A stretch of DNA of 39,350 nucleotides from an uncultured Christensenellaceae bacterium (lineage in GTDB: Bacteria > Bacillota > Clostridia > Christensenellales > Pumilibacteraceae). A program made the translations under genes and the position numbers. The notes beneath the pieces were generated by a model, which worked only from the letters and a program-made list of their open reading frames with translations, did not search any database and was not told where the DNA came from. Shown here one piece after another: positions 8,833 to 17,396 of this stretch. Location: contig CAJUNM010000017.1 of the NCBI GenBank assembly GCA_910587805.1, positions 1-39,350 of the forward strand, written 5' to 3'. How positions within the stretch are numbered: position 1 is the first letter of the stretch; the number at the start of each line of letters is the position of its first letter.

Positions 8833-10083
8833 ATGATAAACGTACCCAAAGGCACAAAGGATATGCTGCCGTCGCACAGCCGCAAGTGGCGGACGGTCGA
8901 GAACGCTGCAAAAAAGACAGCCGCGTTGTACAACGTAAAGCAGATACGCACGCCCGTATTCGAGAGCGCAGATCTGTTCTTGCGTTCGATAGGCGACAGC
9001 ACCGATATCGTCAATAAAGAAATGTATATTTTCGAGGACAAGGGCGGGCGCAAAATGGCGCTGCGTCCCGAGGGCACGGCGGGCGTAATGCGCTCGTTTA
9101 TCGAGAACAACCTCGGCGACACGCTCCCTCTTAAGGTGTTTTATATAGAATCGCTTTACCGTTACGAGCAGCCGCAAGCGGGCAGATACCGCGAACACCA
9201 TCAATTCGGCGCGGAATTTTTCGGCAGCGCTTTGCCGGAGTTCGACGTGGAGTTGCTGTCGCTCGCGCGCGATTTTTTGCGCGAGATAGGCTTTACGGGT
9301 CTTGTGCTGCGTCTTAACTCGATAGGCTGTCCGAAATGCCGTGCCGAGTATAACAAGGCGCTGCGCGCATTTTTAAGCTCGATAGAGGATAAGCTTTGCG
9401 GGGATTGCAAGCGCCGCGCGCTGACCAACCCGTTGCGCGCGCTCGATTGCAAAGTTCCCTCGTGTAAGGCGTTGTACGAAAACGCGCCGATAATAACAGA
9501 TTATCTGTGCGACGAGTGCCGTGCGCATTTCGGGTCGGTGCAAAGCGGGCTTGACGCCGTCGGGATCGAATACGAACTCGACGGCAAGCTCGTGCGCGGA
9601 CTCGATTACTACACGCGCACGGTGTTCGAGTTTTGCGACAACGAAAAACTCGCGCTTATGGGCGGCGGCAGATACGACGGTTTGTGCGAACAGCTCGGCG
9701 GAAAACCCACGCCGTGCGTCGGGTTCGGTTGCGGCATAGAACGGCTGATCGCGGCAGCGGAGTCGCGCGGCATAGAGTTTGAAAAAGACTCTCCGCAAGT
9801 GTTCGTTTCGGCGCAGTGCGACGGGGCGCGAACGGAGTGCGCAAGGATAGTAAAAGCATTGCGCGACGGCGGAATAAGCGCGGAACGCGATCTTATGGGC
9901 AAGAGCCTGAAAGCGCAATTCAAGTATGCCGACAGGCAAGGCTTTGCTTATGTTATTACGATAGGAGAAAGCGAACTCGCAACGGGCGAGTATAACGTTA
10001 AATGTATGGCGGACGGAAGCGTGACGCCCATTCATAAGAACAGCGTCACGGACGACGTACGGAGGATAATATGTCAAAGATAG
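8833..10083 (+). CDS. hisS: histidyl-tRNA synthetase
   Basis: Class II synthetase that charges tRNA-His. From ATG 8833 the protein has 416 residues. Motif 2 is present in MALRPEGTAGVMRSFIENN, along with the histidine A-motif LVRGLDYYTRTVFEF and the GGGRYDGL and GFGCGIERL motif 3 region. A C-terminal HGTP anticodon-binding domain follows (VFVSAQCDGART onward). A Cys-containing insertion (CPKCRAEY, CGDCKRRA, CDECRAH) occupies residues 180-240 and could bind metal, as in several bacterial HisRS. There is no recognisable Shine-Dalgarno sequence in the ten bases separating it from hslU, so translation may depend on coupling to hslU. The frame extends upstream to 8764 inside hslU but lacks family support there. 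Confidence 0.96.
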   Translation: MINVPKGTKDMLPSHSRKWRTVENAAKKTAALYNVKQIRTPVFESADLFLRSIGDSTDIVNKEMYIFEDKGGRKMALRPEGTAGVMRSFIENNLGDTLPLKVFYIESLYRYEQPQAGRYREHHQFGAEFFGSALPEFDVELLSLARDFLREIGFTGLVLRLNSIGCPKCRAEYNKALRAFLSSIEDKLCGDCKRRALTNPLRALDCKVPSCKALYENAPIITDYLCDECRAHFGSVQSGLDAVGIEYELDGKLVRGLDYYTRTVFEFCDNEKLALMGGGRYDGLCEQLGGKPTPCVGFGCGIERLIAAAESRGIEFEKDSPQVFVSAQCDGARTECARIVKALRDGGISAERDLMGKSLKAQFKYADRQGFAYVITIGESELATGEYNVKCMADGSVTPIHKNSVTDDVRRIICQR

Positions 10084-11864
10084 GAGCGAGAACAAGCTAC
10101 TGCGCCGAGGTCGGAGAAAACGACGTCGGCAAGACCGTTACCGTCAAAGGTTGGGCGGCGAAACGCCGCGACCTCGGCGGACTAATATTTGTCGATCTGC
10201 GAGATCGCACGGGCATTTTGCAGGTGGTTTTCGACGCGTCGCAAATAGAAGAGTTCGCGCTTGCGGAATCGGTGCGCAGCGAGTACGTACTCGCGGTCAC
10301 GGGTACGTTGCGCCACCGCAGCGCCGAAACAGTCAATCCGAAGCTTCAAACGGGCGCTGTCGAAGTGCTCGCGCACGGGCTTGAAATACTCGCCGACAGC
10401 GATACTCCGCCGTTTGCGATAGACGATGCGGACAAGGTCAACGAGCTTACGCGGCTCAAGTACAGGTATCTGGATCTGCGTACGGACGGCATGACCGAAC
10501 GCACGAGGCTAAAGAGCGAGATAATGTTCGAGACCCGCAACTTCTTGCATAAGAGAGGTTTTTGGGAGATAGAAACTCCGTATCTCGGCAAATCCACACC
10601 CGAGGGCGCGCGCGACTATCTCGTTCCATCGCGCGTAAAGAACGGCGCGTTTTACGCCTTGCCGCAATCGCCGCAATTGTATAAGCAATTGCTCATGGTG
10701 GGCGGAATGGACAAGTACTATCAGATAGCGCGCTGTTTCCGCGACGAGGATTTAAGAGCCAATCGTCAGCCCGAATTCACTCAGATCGACATGGAAATGT
10801 CGTTTATGACGCAACAGGAAATAATGGACACGGCATATGCGCTCGTGCGCAGCGTATTCGGCAAATGCGCAGGCGTAAAACTGCCCGCAAAGATACGTCA
10901 AATGCCGTACGACGAGGCTATGAACCGTTTCGGATCGGATAAGCCCGACACCCGTTTCGGTTTGGAACTCGTCGATATATCGGACATTGCAAAAGGCTGC
11001 GGCTTTCAGGTATTCGAGCGCGCCGTCGAAAAAGTCGGCGGCAGCGTGCGATTGATAAACGCCAAGGGCTTTGTCAAAGAGGATGATCCGATTTTGTCGC
11101 GCCGCGATATAGACGCGCTCGGCGAATGGGTCAAAACGTATAAAGCCAAGGGCTTGGCATGGATCTCCGTACGCAAAAACGGCGAGTTGCTTTCGTCGAT
11201 AACAAAATTCATGAGCGAGGAGACCGTAAAAGCCATACTCGCTCGCGCAAATGCCGAAGCCGGCGATATACTGCTGTTCTGCGCCGACAAAAACGAGGTC
11301 GTATACAAAACGCTCGGCGCGTTGCGGCTGCATCTTGCCGAAAAAGGCAAGCTCATAGATAAGAGCAAGTTCGACGTTTTGTGGGTCGTCGATTTCCCGA
11401 TGTTTGAATGGAGCGACGAGGAAAATCGTTTTATGGCGATGCACCATCCGTTTACCATGCCGCACGAAGAGGATATTCAATACCTCGAGAGCGATCCCGC
11501 GCGCGTGCGCGCCGCGGCATACGATCTTGTAATAAACGGCGAAGAGTCGGGCGGCGGCAGCATACGTATTCACGATCGCAATTTGCAAAAGCGCATTTTC
11601 AACTGTCTCGGTTTTACCGACGAGCAGATAGAGGAACGATTCGGGTTCTTCGTAAACGCGTTCAATTACGGCGCGCCGCCGCACGGCGGACTTGCGTTCG
11701 GGCTTGACAGGCTCGTAATGATGCTTGCAGGCACGGACAATATAAAAGACGTTATCACGTTCCCCAAAATTCAAAATGCGTCGGATATGATGACGCAAGC
11801 GCCCACGCCCGTAGACAAAAAGCAGACGGACGATCTCGGACTTAAAATTGTCGACAAGGTATGA
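10071..11864 (+). CDS. aspS: aspartyl-tRNA synthetase
   Basis: Class IIb synthetase for tRNA-Asp. The 597-residue length indicates the bacterial form with an N-terminal OB-fold anticodon-binding domain (VTVKGWAAKRRDLGGLIFVD), a catalytic domain and an inserted GAD domain at roughly residues 290-420. Catalytic motifs include QSPQLYKQLLMVGGMDKYY, the motif 2 FRDEDLRANRQPEFTQ and the motif 3 GLAFGLDRLVMML. ATG 10071 lies 12 bases inside hisS and is preceded by GGAGG at 10061-10065. The hisS-aspS pairing is common in Bacillota. Whether it is discriminating or also charges tRNA-Asn cannot be judged from this window. Confidence 0.97.
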   Translation: MSKIGARTSYCAEVGENDVGKTVTVKGWAAKRRDLGGLIFVDLRDRTGILQVVFDASQIEEFALAESVRSEYVLAVTGTLRHRSAETVNPKLQTGAVEVLAHGLEILADSDTPPFAIDDADKVNELTRLKYRYLDLRTDGMTERTRLKSEIMFETRNFLHKRGFWEIETPYLGKSTPEGARDYLVPSRVKNGAFYALPQSPQLYKQLLMVGGMDKYYQIARCFRDEDLRANRQPEFTQIDMEMSFMTQQEIMDTAYALVRSVFGKCAGVKLPAKIRQMPYDEAMNRFGSDKPDTRFGLELVDISDIAKGCGFQVFERAVEKVGGSVRLINAKGFVKEDDPILSRRDIDALGEWVKTYKAKGLAWISVRKNGELLSSITKFMSEETVKAILARANAEAGDILLFCADKNEVVYKTLGALRLHLAEKGKLIDKSKFDVLWVVDFPMFEWSDEENRFMAMHHPFTMPHEEDIQYLESDPARVRAAAYDLVINGEESGGGSIRIHDRNLQKRIFNCLGFTDEQIEERFGFFVNAFNYGAPPHGGLAFGLDRLVMMLAGTDNIKDVITFPKIQNASDMMTQAPTPVDKKQTDDLGLKIVDKV

Positions 11865-12525
11865 CAGAACCGTCTCGCTGATCGGCGAGGACAACATAAA
11901 ACGGCTGTCGCGTTCGACGGTGGCGGTCGTGGGTCTCGGCGGCGTCGGCGGCGCGGCGGTGGAGATATTGGCGCGAAGCGGTATAGGCAAACTCATACTC
12001 ATAGACGGCGACGAGTTTGACGTGACCAATCTCAACCGACAGGTGCTGTGCACAGAGCGCGATATAGGTCGCAGTAAGGCGGTCGTAGCCGGCGAGCGCA
12101 TAAAAAGCGTTTGCGGCGAAATTTCGGTCGAGTGCGTGTCGGAGTTCGTTACCGAGCGCAATGTCGACGCTTTAATAGGCAACGATATATCGTATTGCAT
12201 AGATGCGATAGACGACGTTCGCGGTAAAGTTGCGCTTATTACGGCGTGTAAGCGCAAAAACATTCCCGTAGTATCCGCCATGGGTGCGGGGAACAGGCTC
12301 GACTGCGCGTTCGCTGTGTGCGATATTTACAAAACGAGCTGCGATCCGTTTGCGCGCATAATGCGCCGCGAACTCAAAGCCGCAGGGGTCGACGCGCTCG
12401 ACACGGTATGCGCGCAAACGCCGCCGTTGAAAAAAGCGCAAACGCCCGCATCGGTCGCCGCTCCGCCCGTAGTTATGGGCGCAATGCTTGCAAATCATGC
12501 GATATCGAGGTTGATAGAGTTATGA
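11848..12525 (+). CDS. tcdA: tRNA threonylcarbamoyladenosine dehydratase (TcdA/CsdL, E1-like ThiF fold)
   Basis: TcdA is an ATP-dependent E1-like enzyme that cyclises the t6A base at position 37 of ANN-decoding tRNAs to ct6A. The 225-residue protein has the nucleotide-binding glycine motif VVGLGGVGGAAVEILARSGIG near residue 27, the following LIDGDEFDVTNLNRQ block and the DAIDDVRGKVALI segment. It begins at TTG 11848, 17 bases inside aspS; an ATG at 11861 is out of frame. The upstream ribosome site is weak (GGACTT). Downstream, the ATGA overlap with rseC suggests coupled translation. It could be another ThiF/MoeB-type enzyme, but the RYDRTVSLIGED start is typical of TcdA. Confidence 0.88.
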   Translation: MSTRYDRTVSLIGEDNIKRLSRSTVAVVGLGGVGGAAVEILARSGIGKLILIDGDEFDVTNLNRQVLCTERDIGRSKAVVAGERIKSVCGEISVECVSEFVTERNVDALIGNDISYCIDAIDDVRGKVALITACKRKNIPVVSAMGAGNRLDCAFAVCDIYKTSCDPFARIMRRELKAAGVDALDTVCAQTPPLKKAQTPASVAAPPVVMGAMLANHAISRLIEL

Positions 12526-12989
12526 CCGAAACGTGTACGGTAAAAAAAGTCAAGCGCGGCACGGCGTATATAGAATTGAAACGCAAGGACGAGTGCAACG
12601 CTTGCAAGATCTGTTCGTTTAACAGTAAAAAGAGCATGATCGTACCCGCGCTTTGCGATGTCGAAGTAGGAGTAGGCGACAGCGTAGTCGTGGAAATGCC
12701 CGCGCAGTCCGCAGGCAGCGGCGCGCTCATGATATATGCGCTGCCCGTACTTTTAATGCTCGTCGGCGCGCTTATCGGGTTAGCGGGCAATATGTGGCTG
12801 CAGATAGGACTTTGCGCCTGCGGACTTGCGCTCGGATTAGTCGGCGCGTATCTGATAGACCGTGCGTACAGACGGAAGTCGGGCGTCATGCCTAAGGTAT
12901 TGCGCAAGGCCGAAGCCTCGGATATATGCGACGAAATACATCAAACAAACGAAACTGCGTCGGAACAAAAATCCGACGGGAATATTTAA
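12522..12989 (+). CDS. rseC: RseC/MucC-type membrane protein (SoxR-reducing system family)
   Basis: The 155-residue protein has the RseC/MucC family layout: a small N-terminal beta domain with a cysteine cluster CNACKIC near residue 27, two adjacent transmembrane helices (about residues 68-88 and 91-112) and a short hydrophilic C-terminal tail. RseC is associated with SoxR reduction and Rnf-type electron transport in other bacteria; no rnf genes are visible here, so its role is unclear. ATG 12522 overlaps the tcdA stop by four bases (ATGA), and translation is probably coupled. The C-terminal tail is rich in D, E, S and N and not recognisably conserved. Confidence 0.82.
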   Translation: MTETCTVKKVKRGTAYIELKRKDECNACKICSFNSKKSMIVPALCDVEVGVGDSVVVEMPAQSAGSGALMIYALPVLLMLVGALIGLAGNMWLQIGLCACGLALGLVGAYLIDRAYRRKSGVMPKVLRKAEASDICDEIHQTNETASEQKSDGNI

Positions 12990-13004
12990 CAAAAGGAGAT
13001 ATAC

Positions 13005-14240
13005 ATGAACATCGAAACAATCGCGAAAATCGATCCCGAGGTAGCCTCGGGGATAGCGGACGAACTCAACAGACAGCGTACCAAGATCGAACTTATAGCG
13101 AGCGAGAACTTTGTTTCCGAAGCCGTGCTCGAGGCTGCCGGCTCGGTGCTTACGAATAAGTACGCCGAAGGTTATCCCGAAAAACGCTATTACGGCGGTT
13201 GCGAGTTCGTCGATAAGATCGAAGCGCTCGCCATTGCGCGCGCGAAAGAGCTTTTCGGCGCGGAGCACGCGAATGTTCAGCCGCACAGCGGCGCAAACGC
13301 CAACCACGCGGTGTTCTACGCTTTGCTCGAGCAAGGCGATACGTTCATGGGTATGAATCTCGCGCACGGCGGGCATTTGACGCACGGCGCAAAGCTCAAT
13401 TATTCGGGCAGATTTTATAACGTAGTGCCGTACGGCGTGAACGAAAAAACCGAAACCATAGATTACGACGAAGTGCGGCGTATCGCGCTCGAGTGCAAGC
13501 CAAAACTTATTTTGGCGGGCGCATCGGCGTATCCGCGCGCAATCGACTTCAAAAAATTTCGCGATATAGCGGACGAGGTAGGCGCGATATTCATGGTGGA
13601 TATGGCGCACATAGCGGGGCTTGTAGCGGCGGGGCTGCACGACAATCCCGTCAAGTATGCGGACGTCGTAACCACGACTACGCATAAAACTTTGAGAGGA
13701 CCGCGCGGCGGCATGATACTTTGCCGCGAGCAGTACAAAAAAGCGATCGATAAAGCGGTTTTCCCCGGACTTCAAGGCGGTCCGCTCGAGCATATCATCG
13801 CAGGCAAAGCGGTCGCGCTCAAGGAAGCGATGAGTTCCGAATTCAAAGCCTATCAAATTCAAATAGTCAAAAACGCCAAGGCGCTCGAAACAACGCTTAA
13901 AGCTCGCGGTATAAATCTCGTTTCGGACGGTACGGACAATCACTTGCTGCTGCTCAAGCTCGACGGCATCACGGGCAAAGAACTCGAGACGCTTCTCGAC
14001 GAATGCAACATCACCGTAAATAAGAACGCGATACCGTTCGATCCGCTGCCGCCCGCAAAAACGTCGGGCATACGCATAGGCGCGCCCGCGGCTACCACGC
14101 GTGGAATGAAAGAACCGGAAATGAAAATTATCGGCGAGTGCATAGCCGATGCGATACAGCAGGGCGAAAGCGCAAAATCATCGATCTTGAAAAGAGTGGC
14201 TGCGCTCACCGATAAATTCCCTCTGTATAAGAATTTATAA
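13005..14240 (+). CDS. glyA: serine hydroxymethyltransferase
   Basis: PLP enzyme that interconverts serine and glycine while charging tetrahydrofolate with a one-carbon unit; it supplies the methylene-THF used by TrmFO upstream. The 411-residue protein has the N-terminal block IELIASENFVSEAVLEAAGS, the YAEGYPEKRYYGG motif and the PLP lysine K228 in TTTHKTLRGPRGG. ATG 13005 is preceded by AAGGAGA about eight bases upstream. The C-terminus has the usual GIRIGAPAATTRG substrate-binding arginine region. Nothing is unusual about it. Confidence 0.98.
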   Translation: MNIETIAKIDPEVASGIADELNRQRTKIELIASENFVSEAVLEAAGSVLTNKYAEGYPEKRYYGGCEFVDKIEALAIARAKELFGAEHANVQPHSGANANHAVFYALLEQGDTFMGMNLAHGGHLTHGAKLNYSGRFYNVVPYGVNEKTETIDYDEVRRIALECKPKLILAGASAYPRAIDFKKFRDIADEVGAIFMVDMAHIAGLVAAGLHDNPVKYADVVTTTTHKTLRGPRGGMILCREQYKKAIDKAVFPGLQGGPLEHIIAGKAVALKEAMSSEFKAYQIQIVKNAKALETTLKARGINLVSDGTDNHLLLLKLDGITGKELETLLDECNITVNKNAIPFDPLPPAKTSGIRIGAPAATTRGMKEPEMKIIGECIADAIQQGESAKSSILKRVAALTDKFPLYKNL

Positions 14241-14257
14241 AAACAGAGGAGAACGTA

Positions 14258-14671
14258 ATGCGGCTGTCTACGAGAGCAACATACGGCATGCGTCTGTGCT
14301 TTATGCTGGCGCTGTCCAAAACGCCGTTAAGCGCGTCGCAGCTTGTCAAGCAAACCGACGTTAGCTTAAAGTACGTCGAACAGCTTTTGCGGCTACTGCG
14401 CACGGGCAATATCGTCGAATCGTACAGAGGCAAACAAGGCGGCTACGTGCTTGCGCGAGAGCCGCATAACATTACCGTTCGCGATATGCTCGATGCGGTC
14501 GACGACGGATTCGTCGCGCCCGCTTGCGTCGGCGGCGCGTGCGACGATTTGTATTGTCCCAATCGCATAGTGCTCGACAAGATAAGCTCGGGTATAAACG
14601 ACGTACTCGGCGGCGTTACGCTCGCCGATATGATAAACGATTGCAGAGCGGGGTGCGGCTCGGATAAATGA
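14258..14671 (+). CDS. Rrf2/IscR-family transcriptional regulator
   Basis: The 137-residue protein has the Rrf2 winged helix (MRLSTRATYGMRLCFMLAL, the recognition-helix region LKYVEQLLRLLRTGNIVESYRGKQGGY) and three cysteines, C90, C95 and C100, where IscR and relatives bind an Fe-S cluster. The cluster-type spacing and the cysteine desulfurase next door argue for an Fe-S sensing repressor of this operon. The cysteine spacing (four residues between each pair) is tighter than in E. coli IscR. The start ATG 14258 has AGAGGAG upstream, and the stop overlaps the next gene (ATGA). CymR-like regulators usually lack these cysteines, so IscR is the better comparison. Confidence 0.87.
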   Translation: MRLSTRATYGMRLCFMLALSKTPLSASQLVKQTDVSLKYVEQLLRLLRTGNIVESYRGKQGGYVLAREPHNITVRDMLDAVDDGFVAPACVGGACDDLYCPNRIVLDKISSGINDVLGGVTLADMINDCRAGCGSDK

Positions 14672-15762
14672 ACCCGATATATCTCGATTATGCGGCGACG
14701 ACACCCGTCGACCGCGACATAGCGGAGCTTGCGGCTAAGTACATGACGCGGGAGTATTACAATCCCGCATCCGCTCATGCTTGCGGCCAGCGCGCACTGT
14801 CGCTTTTGGAGAACGCGCGTGCGGAGCTTGCCGATGCCATAGGGTGCGTTCCGCGCGAACTTGTGTTTACTTCGAGCGGCACGGAAGCGGTTAATCTCGC
14901 GTTAAAGAGCATAACGGACGGGCGAGTGGCTGTGTCGGCTATAGAACACGACGCGGCGCTTTCTTGCGCGCGGCATCTCGAATCGAGCGGCGTGGCGGTC
15001 GATTATATAGAACCCGACGAGCATGGTATCATTACGCCTAAGTCGCTTAAAGCCGCGCTCAAGCCCGATACTCGGCTCGTGTGCGTAATGGCGGTAAACA
15101 ATATAATTGGCGCTGTTCAGCCTATAAAAGAGTTGGCGGAGATTGCGCATACGGCAGGAGCGCTGTTTTTTACCGATGCGGTCCAAGCCGTGAACGGCAC
15201 GAAAATAAACGTTAAAGACAGCGGCGTCGACATGCTGTGCGCTTCTGGACATAAGTTTTACGCGCCCAAGGGCGTCGGCTTTTTGTACGCGCGCCGCGGC
15301 GTTAAGCTCGCGCCGCAGATAGAGGGCGGCGAACAGGAATACGGTTTGCGCGCGGGCACGGTGGACGTGCCGTCCGCTTGCGCATTAGTACGGGCTTTTA
15401 TCAAAGCTCAGGCGCACGTCGACGAATATAACGCGCATACCGAAATCGTGTCGGACGCGTTTATCAAACACTTGAAATACGGAAAACCTATAATATGTCC
15501 TACGCGTACGAACGATATAATATCGGTCGTATTCGACGGTATAAACGGCAATAGACTTGCCGTCGCGCTTTCGATGGCGGGGGTATGCTGTTCGGTCGGA
15601 TCGGCGTGTTCCGCGGGTTCGCAAACGCCGCCGCAAACGCTGTTGCACATGCCCGTCGCCGCCGAGAGTTCGGTAAGGTTTTCTTTCGGTAAAAGAACGA
15701 GCGTGGCGCAGGCGGTTCGCGCGGCGCGTATAGTCAACGAGACTGTGCAAAGATTTATGTAG
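14668..15762 (+). CDS. iscS: cysteine desulfurase (IscS/NifS class I)
   Basis: PLP enzyme that removes sulfur from cysteine as a persulfide for Fe-S clusters and tRNA thiolation. In the 364-residue protein the N-terminal MNPIYLDYAATTPVD, the PLP lysine K196 in SGHKFYAPKGVGFLY and the catalytic cysteine C314 in GSACSAGSQTP are all present. Start ATG 14668 overlaps the regulator gene by four bases. The usual partners iscU/nifU and mnmA are not adjacent; rarA follows instead. It could serve either Fe-S assembly or a tRNA thiolase, and the window does not decide. Confidence 0.93.
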   Translation: MNPIYLDYAATTPVDRDIAELAAKYMTREYYNPASAHACGQRALSLLENARAELADAIGCVPRELVFTSSGTEAVNLALKSITDGRVAVSAIEHDAALSCARHLESSGVAVDYIEPDEHGIITPKSLKAALKPDTRLVCVMAVNNIIGAVQPIKELAEIAHTAGALFFTDAVQAVNGTKINVKDSGVDMLCASGHKFYAPKGVGFLYARRGVKLAPQIEGGEQEYGLRAGTVDVPSACALVRAFIKAQAHVDEYNAHTEIVSDAFIKHLKYGKPIICPTRTNDIISVVFDGINGNRLAVALSMAGVCCSVGSACSAGSQTPPQTLLHMPVAAESSVRFSFGKRTSVAQAVRAARIVNETVQRFM

Positions 15763-15775
15763 GAGGCAAGCGGCA

Positions 15776-17104
15776 GTGATAGAACAGCATACTTTTTTCG
15801 ATAGCGAAACGTCGCAACCGCTCGCAGCGCGCTTGCGTCCGACTTCGCTCGACGAGTTTTTCGGGCAGAAACATCTTTTGGGCGCGGGAAAGATATTGCG
15901 CAGGATAATCGAAGGCGATAACGTCGGGTCTATGATATTGTGGGGACCGCCGGGCGTAGGAAAAACTACGCTCGCTCGCATAATAGCGCGCAAGACCAAA
16001 TCAGAGTTTATAGATTTTTCCGCCGTAACGAGCGGGATCAAAGAGATCAAGCAGGTGATGGAGCAAGCCGAGAGCAACCGTCGTTTCGGACAGAGAACGA
16101 TACTGTTCGTCGACGAGATACACCGTTTCAATAAAGCGCAGCAGGACGCATTTTTGCCGTATGTGGAAAAGGGCAGTATAGTGCTGATAGGGGCTACTAC
16201 CGAAAATCCCTCATTCGAGGTAAACGGCGCGCTTTTGTCGCGTTGTAAAGTGTTTGTTCTCAAGGCGCTGTCGTCGGAGGAACTTACCGAGCTTTTGACG
16301 CGTGCGTTAAAAGACGAACGCGGATTCGGCGAAATGAAAGTCGAGATCGCGCCCGAGCTTGTGGAAGCGATAGCAAACAAAGCCAACGGCGACGCGAGGA
16401 GCGCGCTGTCCACGCTCGAAATGGCTGTGCTTAACGGTGAATTCGACGGAGAAAAAACGATAGTGACCGCAGAGACCGTCGAGCAATGCACGCAACGAAA
16501 ATCGCTGCTCTACGATAAATCCGGAGAACAGCATTATAATCTGATATCGGCATTGCATAAGTCCATGCGCAATTCCGATCCCGACGCTGCAGTGTATTGG
16601 CTCGCTCGCATGCTCGAGGCGGGCGAAGAGCCGTTGTATATCGCGCGTCGGCTTATAAGGTTTTCGAGCGAAGACGTCGGTCTTGCCGATCCTCGCGCGG
16701 TGGAGCTTGCCGTTGCCGTGTATCAGGCGTGTCATTTTATAGGCATGCCCGAATGCAGCGTAAATCTTACGCAGCTCGTTGTGTATCTCTCGCTTGCGCC
16801 CAAGTCGAACGCAATGGAAGTTGCGTACAATACCGCTCAAGACGATGCGGTAAATATGCTCGCAGAACCGGTGCCGCTTGCAATTTGCAACGCGCCGACT
16901 AAGCTGATGCGCGAACTCGAATACGGCAAGGGCTACAAGTACGCTCACGATTATAAGGATAAGCTCACCGCAATGCAGTGCTTGCCCGATTCCTTAAAAA
17001 ACAGAACCTACTACAGACCGACCGAGGAAGGGCTTGAGGGCAGATTCAAGACGCGGCTCGAATCCATCAAAGAATGGAAGAAAGCGCATTCCGACGATAA
17101 ATGA
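15776..17104 (+). CDS. rarA: replication-associated recombination ATPase RarA (MgsA)
   Basis: AAA+ clamp-loader-like ATPase that acts at stalled replication forks. The 442-residue protein starts with RarA-specific sequence LAARLRPTSLDEFFGQKHLLG and has Walker A GPPGVGKT at residues 57-64, Walker B VDEIHRFNKAQQDAF, sensor 1 GATTENPSFEVN and the C-terminal tetramerisation region (RFSSEDVGLADPRA onward). GTG 15776 is used with AGGAGG at 15761-15766. The stop is followed by an inverted repeat (17123-17162), so the hslV-to-rarA transcription unit probably ends here. Confidence 0.96.
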   Translation: MIEQHTFFDSETSQPLAARLRPTSLDEFFGQKHLLGAGKILRRIIEGDNVGSMILWGPPGVGKTTLARIIARKTKSEFIDFSAVTSGIKEIKQVMEQAESNRRFGQRTILFVDEIHRFNKAQQDAFLPYVEKGSIVLIGATTENPSFEVNGALLSRCKVFVLKALSSEELTELLTRALKDERGFGEMKVEIAPELVEAIANKANGDARSALSTLEMAVLNGEFDGEKTIVTAETVEQCTQRKSLLYDKSGEQHYNLISALHKSMRNSDPDAAVYWLARMLEAGEEPLYIARRLIRFSSEDVGLADPRAVELAVAVYQACHFIGMPECSVNLTQLVVYLSLAPKSNAMEVAYNTAQDDAVNMLAEPVPLAICNAPTKLMRELEYGKGYKYAHDYKDKLTAMQCLPDSLKNRTYYRPTEEGLEGRFKTRLESIKEWKKAHSDDK

Positions 17105-17122
17105 GTGCGGAACTTGCTCGAA

Positions 17123-17162
17123 GTCGAAACAACGTTTAATATAAATAAACTATCGTTTCGAC
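17123..17162. terminator. inverted repeat between convergent genes, candidate bidirectional terminator
   Basis: Outer arms GTCGAAAC (17123-17130) and GTTTCGAC (17155-17162) are perfect complements of eight bases, and inner arms GTTTA (17134-17138) and TAAAC (17146-17150) form a second helix with a seven-base AT loop. The structure sits between the rarA stop (+) and the end of the minus-strand mini-gene. Neither side has a strong T-run, so termination is a guess from position and symmetry. Confidence 0.45.
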
Positions 17163-17168
17163 ATTCCT

Positions 17169-17300
17169 TCAATCTTTGCCGCCGAGTTTTTCGTGCGCTT
17201 GTTGCATTATTCGCTCGGGTATTTGGTTATCGTCGAGCTTTCTCATTACGTACGCGCCGGCAACCGCGCCGAGCGCAAGACCAATAATAATTTTCTTCAT
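17169..17300 (-). CDS. 43-residue single-span membrane peptide, unknown function
   Basis: This is the only credible minus-strand gene in the window. Read leftward from ATG at 17300-17298 it encodes 43 residues: a short basic start MKKIIIG, a glycine/alanine-rich hydrophobic helix (LALGAVAGAYVM), a basic RKL stop-transfer and a hydrophilic tail ending KLGGKD. GGAG lies about six bases upstream of the ATG (GGAGACAAC then ATG), supporting translation. The helix resembles small YtxH-like or glycine-zipper membrane peptides, but the length is too short for confident assignment. An in-frame extension toward 17402 has no second good ribosome site, and its sequence is not protein-like. It is bracketed by inverted repeats at 17123-17162 and 17364-17385. 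A possible -10 (GATAAT on the minus strand) lies at 17342-17337. Confidence 0.65.
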   Translation of the reverse strand: MKKIIIGLALGAVAGAYVMRKLDDNQIPERIMQQAHEKLGGKD

Positions 17301-17363
17301 GTTGTCTCCGGTTTTGGATTTGTTTTTCATGTTTCTATTATCCGCAGAAATTTTGATTTTATG

Positions 17364-17385
17364 CGTCAATGCCGTGGCATTGACG
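17364..17385. repeat. perfect 10-base inverted repeat between divergent genes
   Basis: Arms CGTCAATGCC (17364-17373) and GGCATTGACG (17376-17385) are exact complements separated by GT. The site lies between the minus-strand mini-gene and the ruvX promoter, 11 bases upstream of the ruvX -35 box. The symmetry suits a dimeric DNA-binding protein; a 9-base-pair hairpin with a CGTG loop is also possible, with TTTT following on the plus strand. Confidence 0.7.
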
Positions 17386-17396
17386 TTTTCAAATGC

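Noticed and set aside
7377..9122. Long minus-strand reading frame (581 codons) opposite hslU and hisS
   Set aside because: Same reason: the genes on the plus strand have all catalytic motifs and the antisense sequence is not protein-like.
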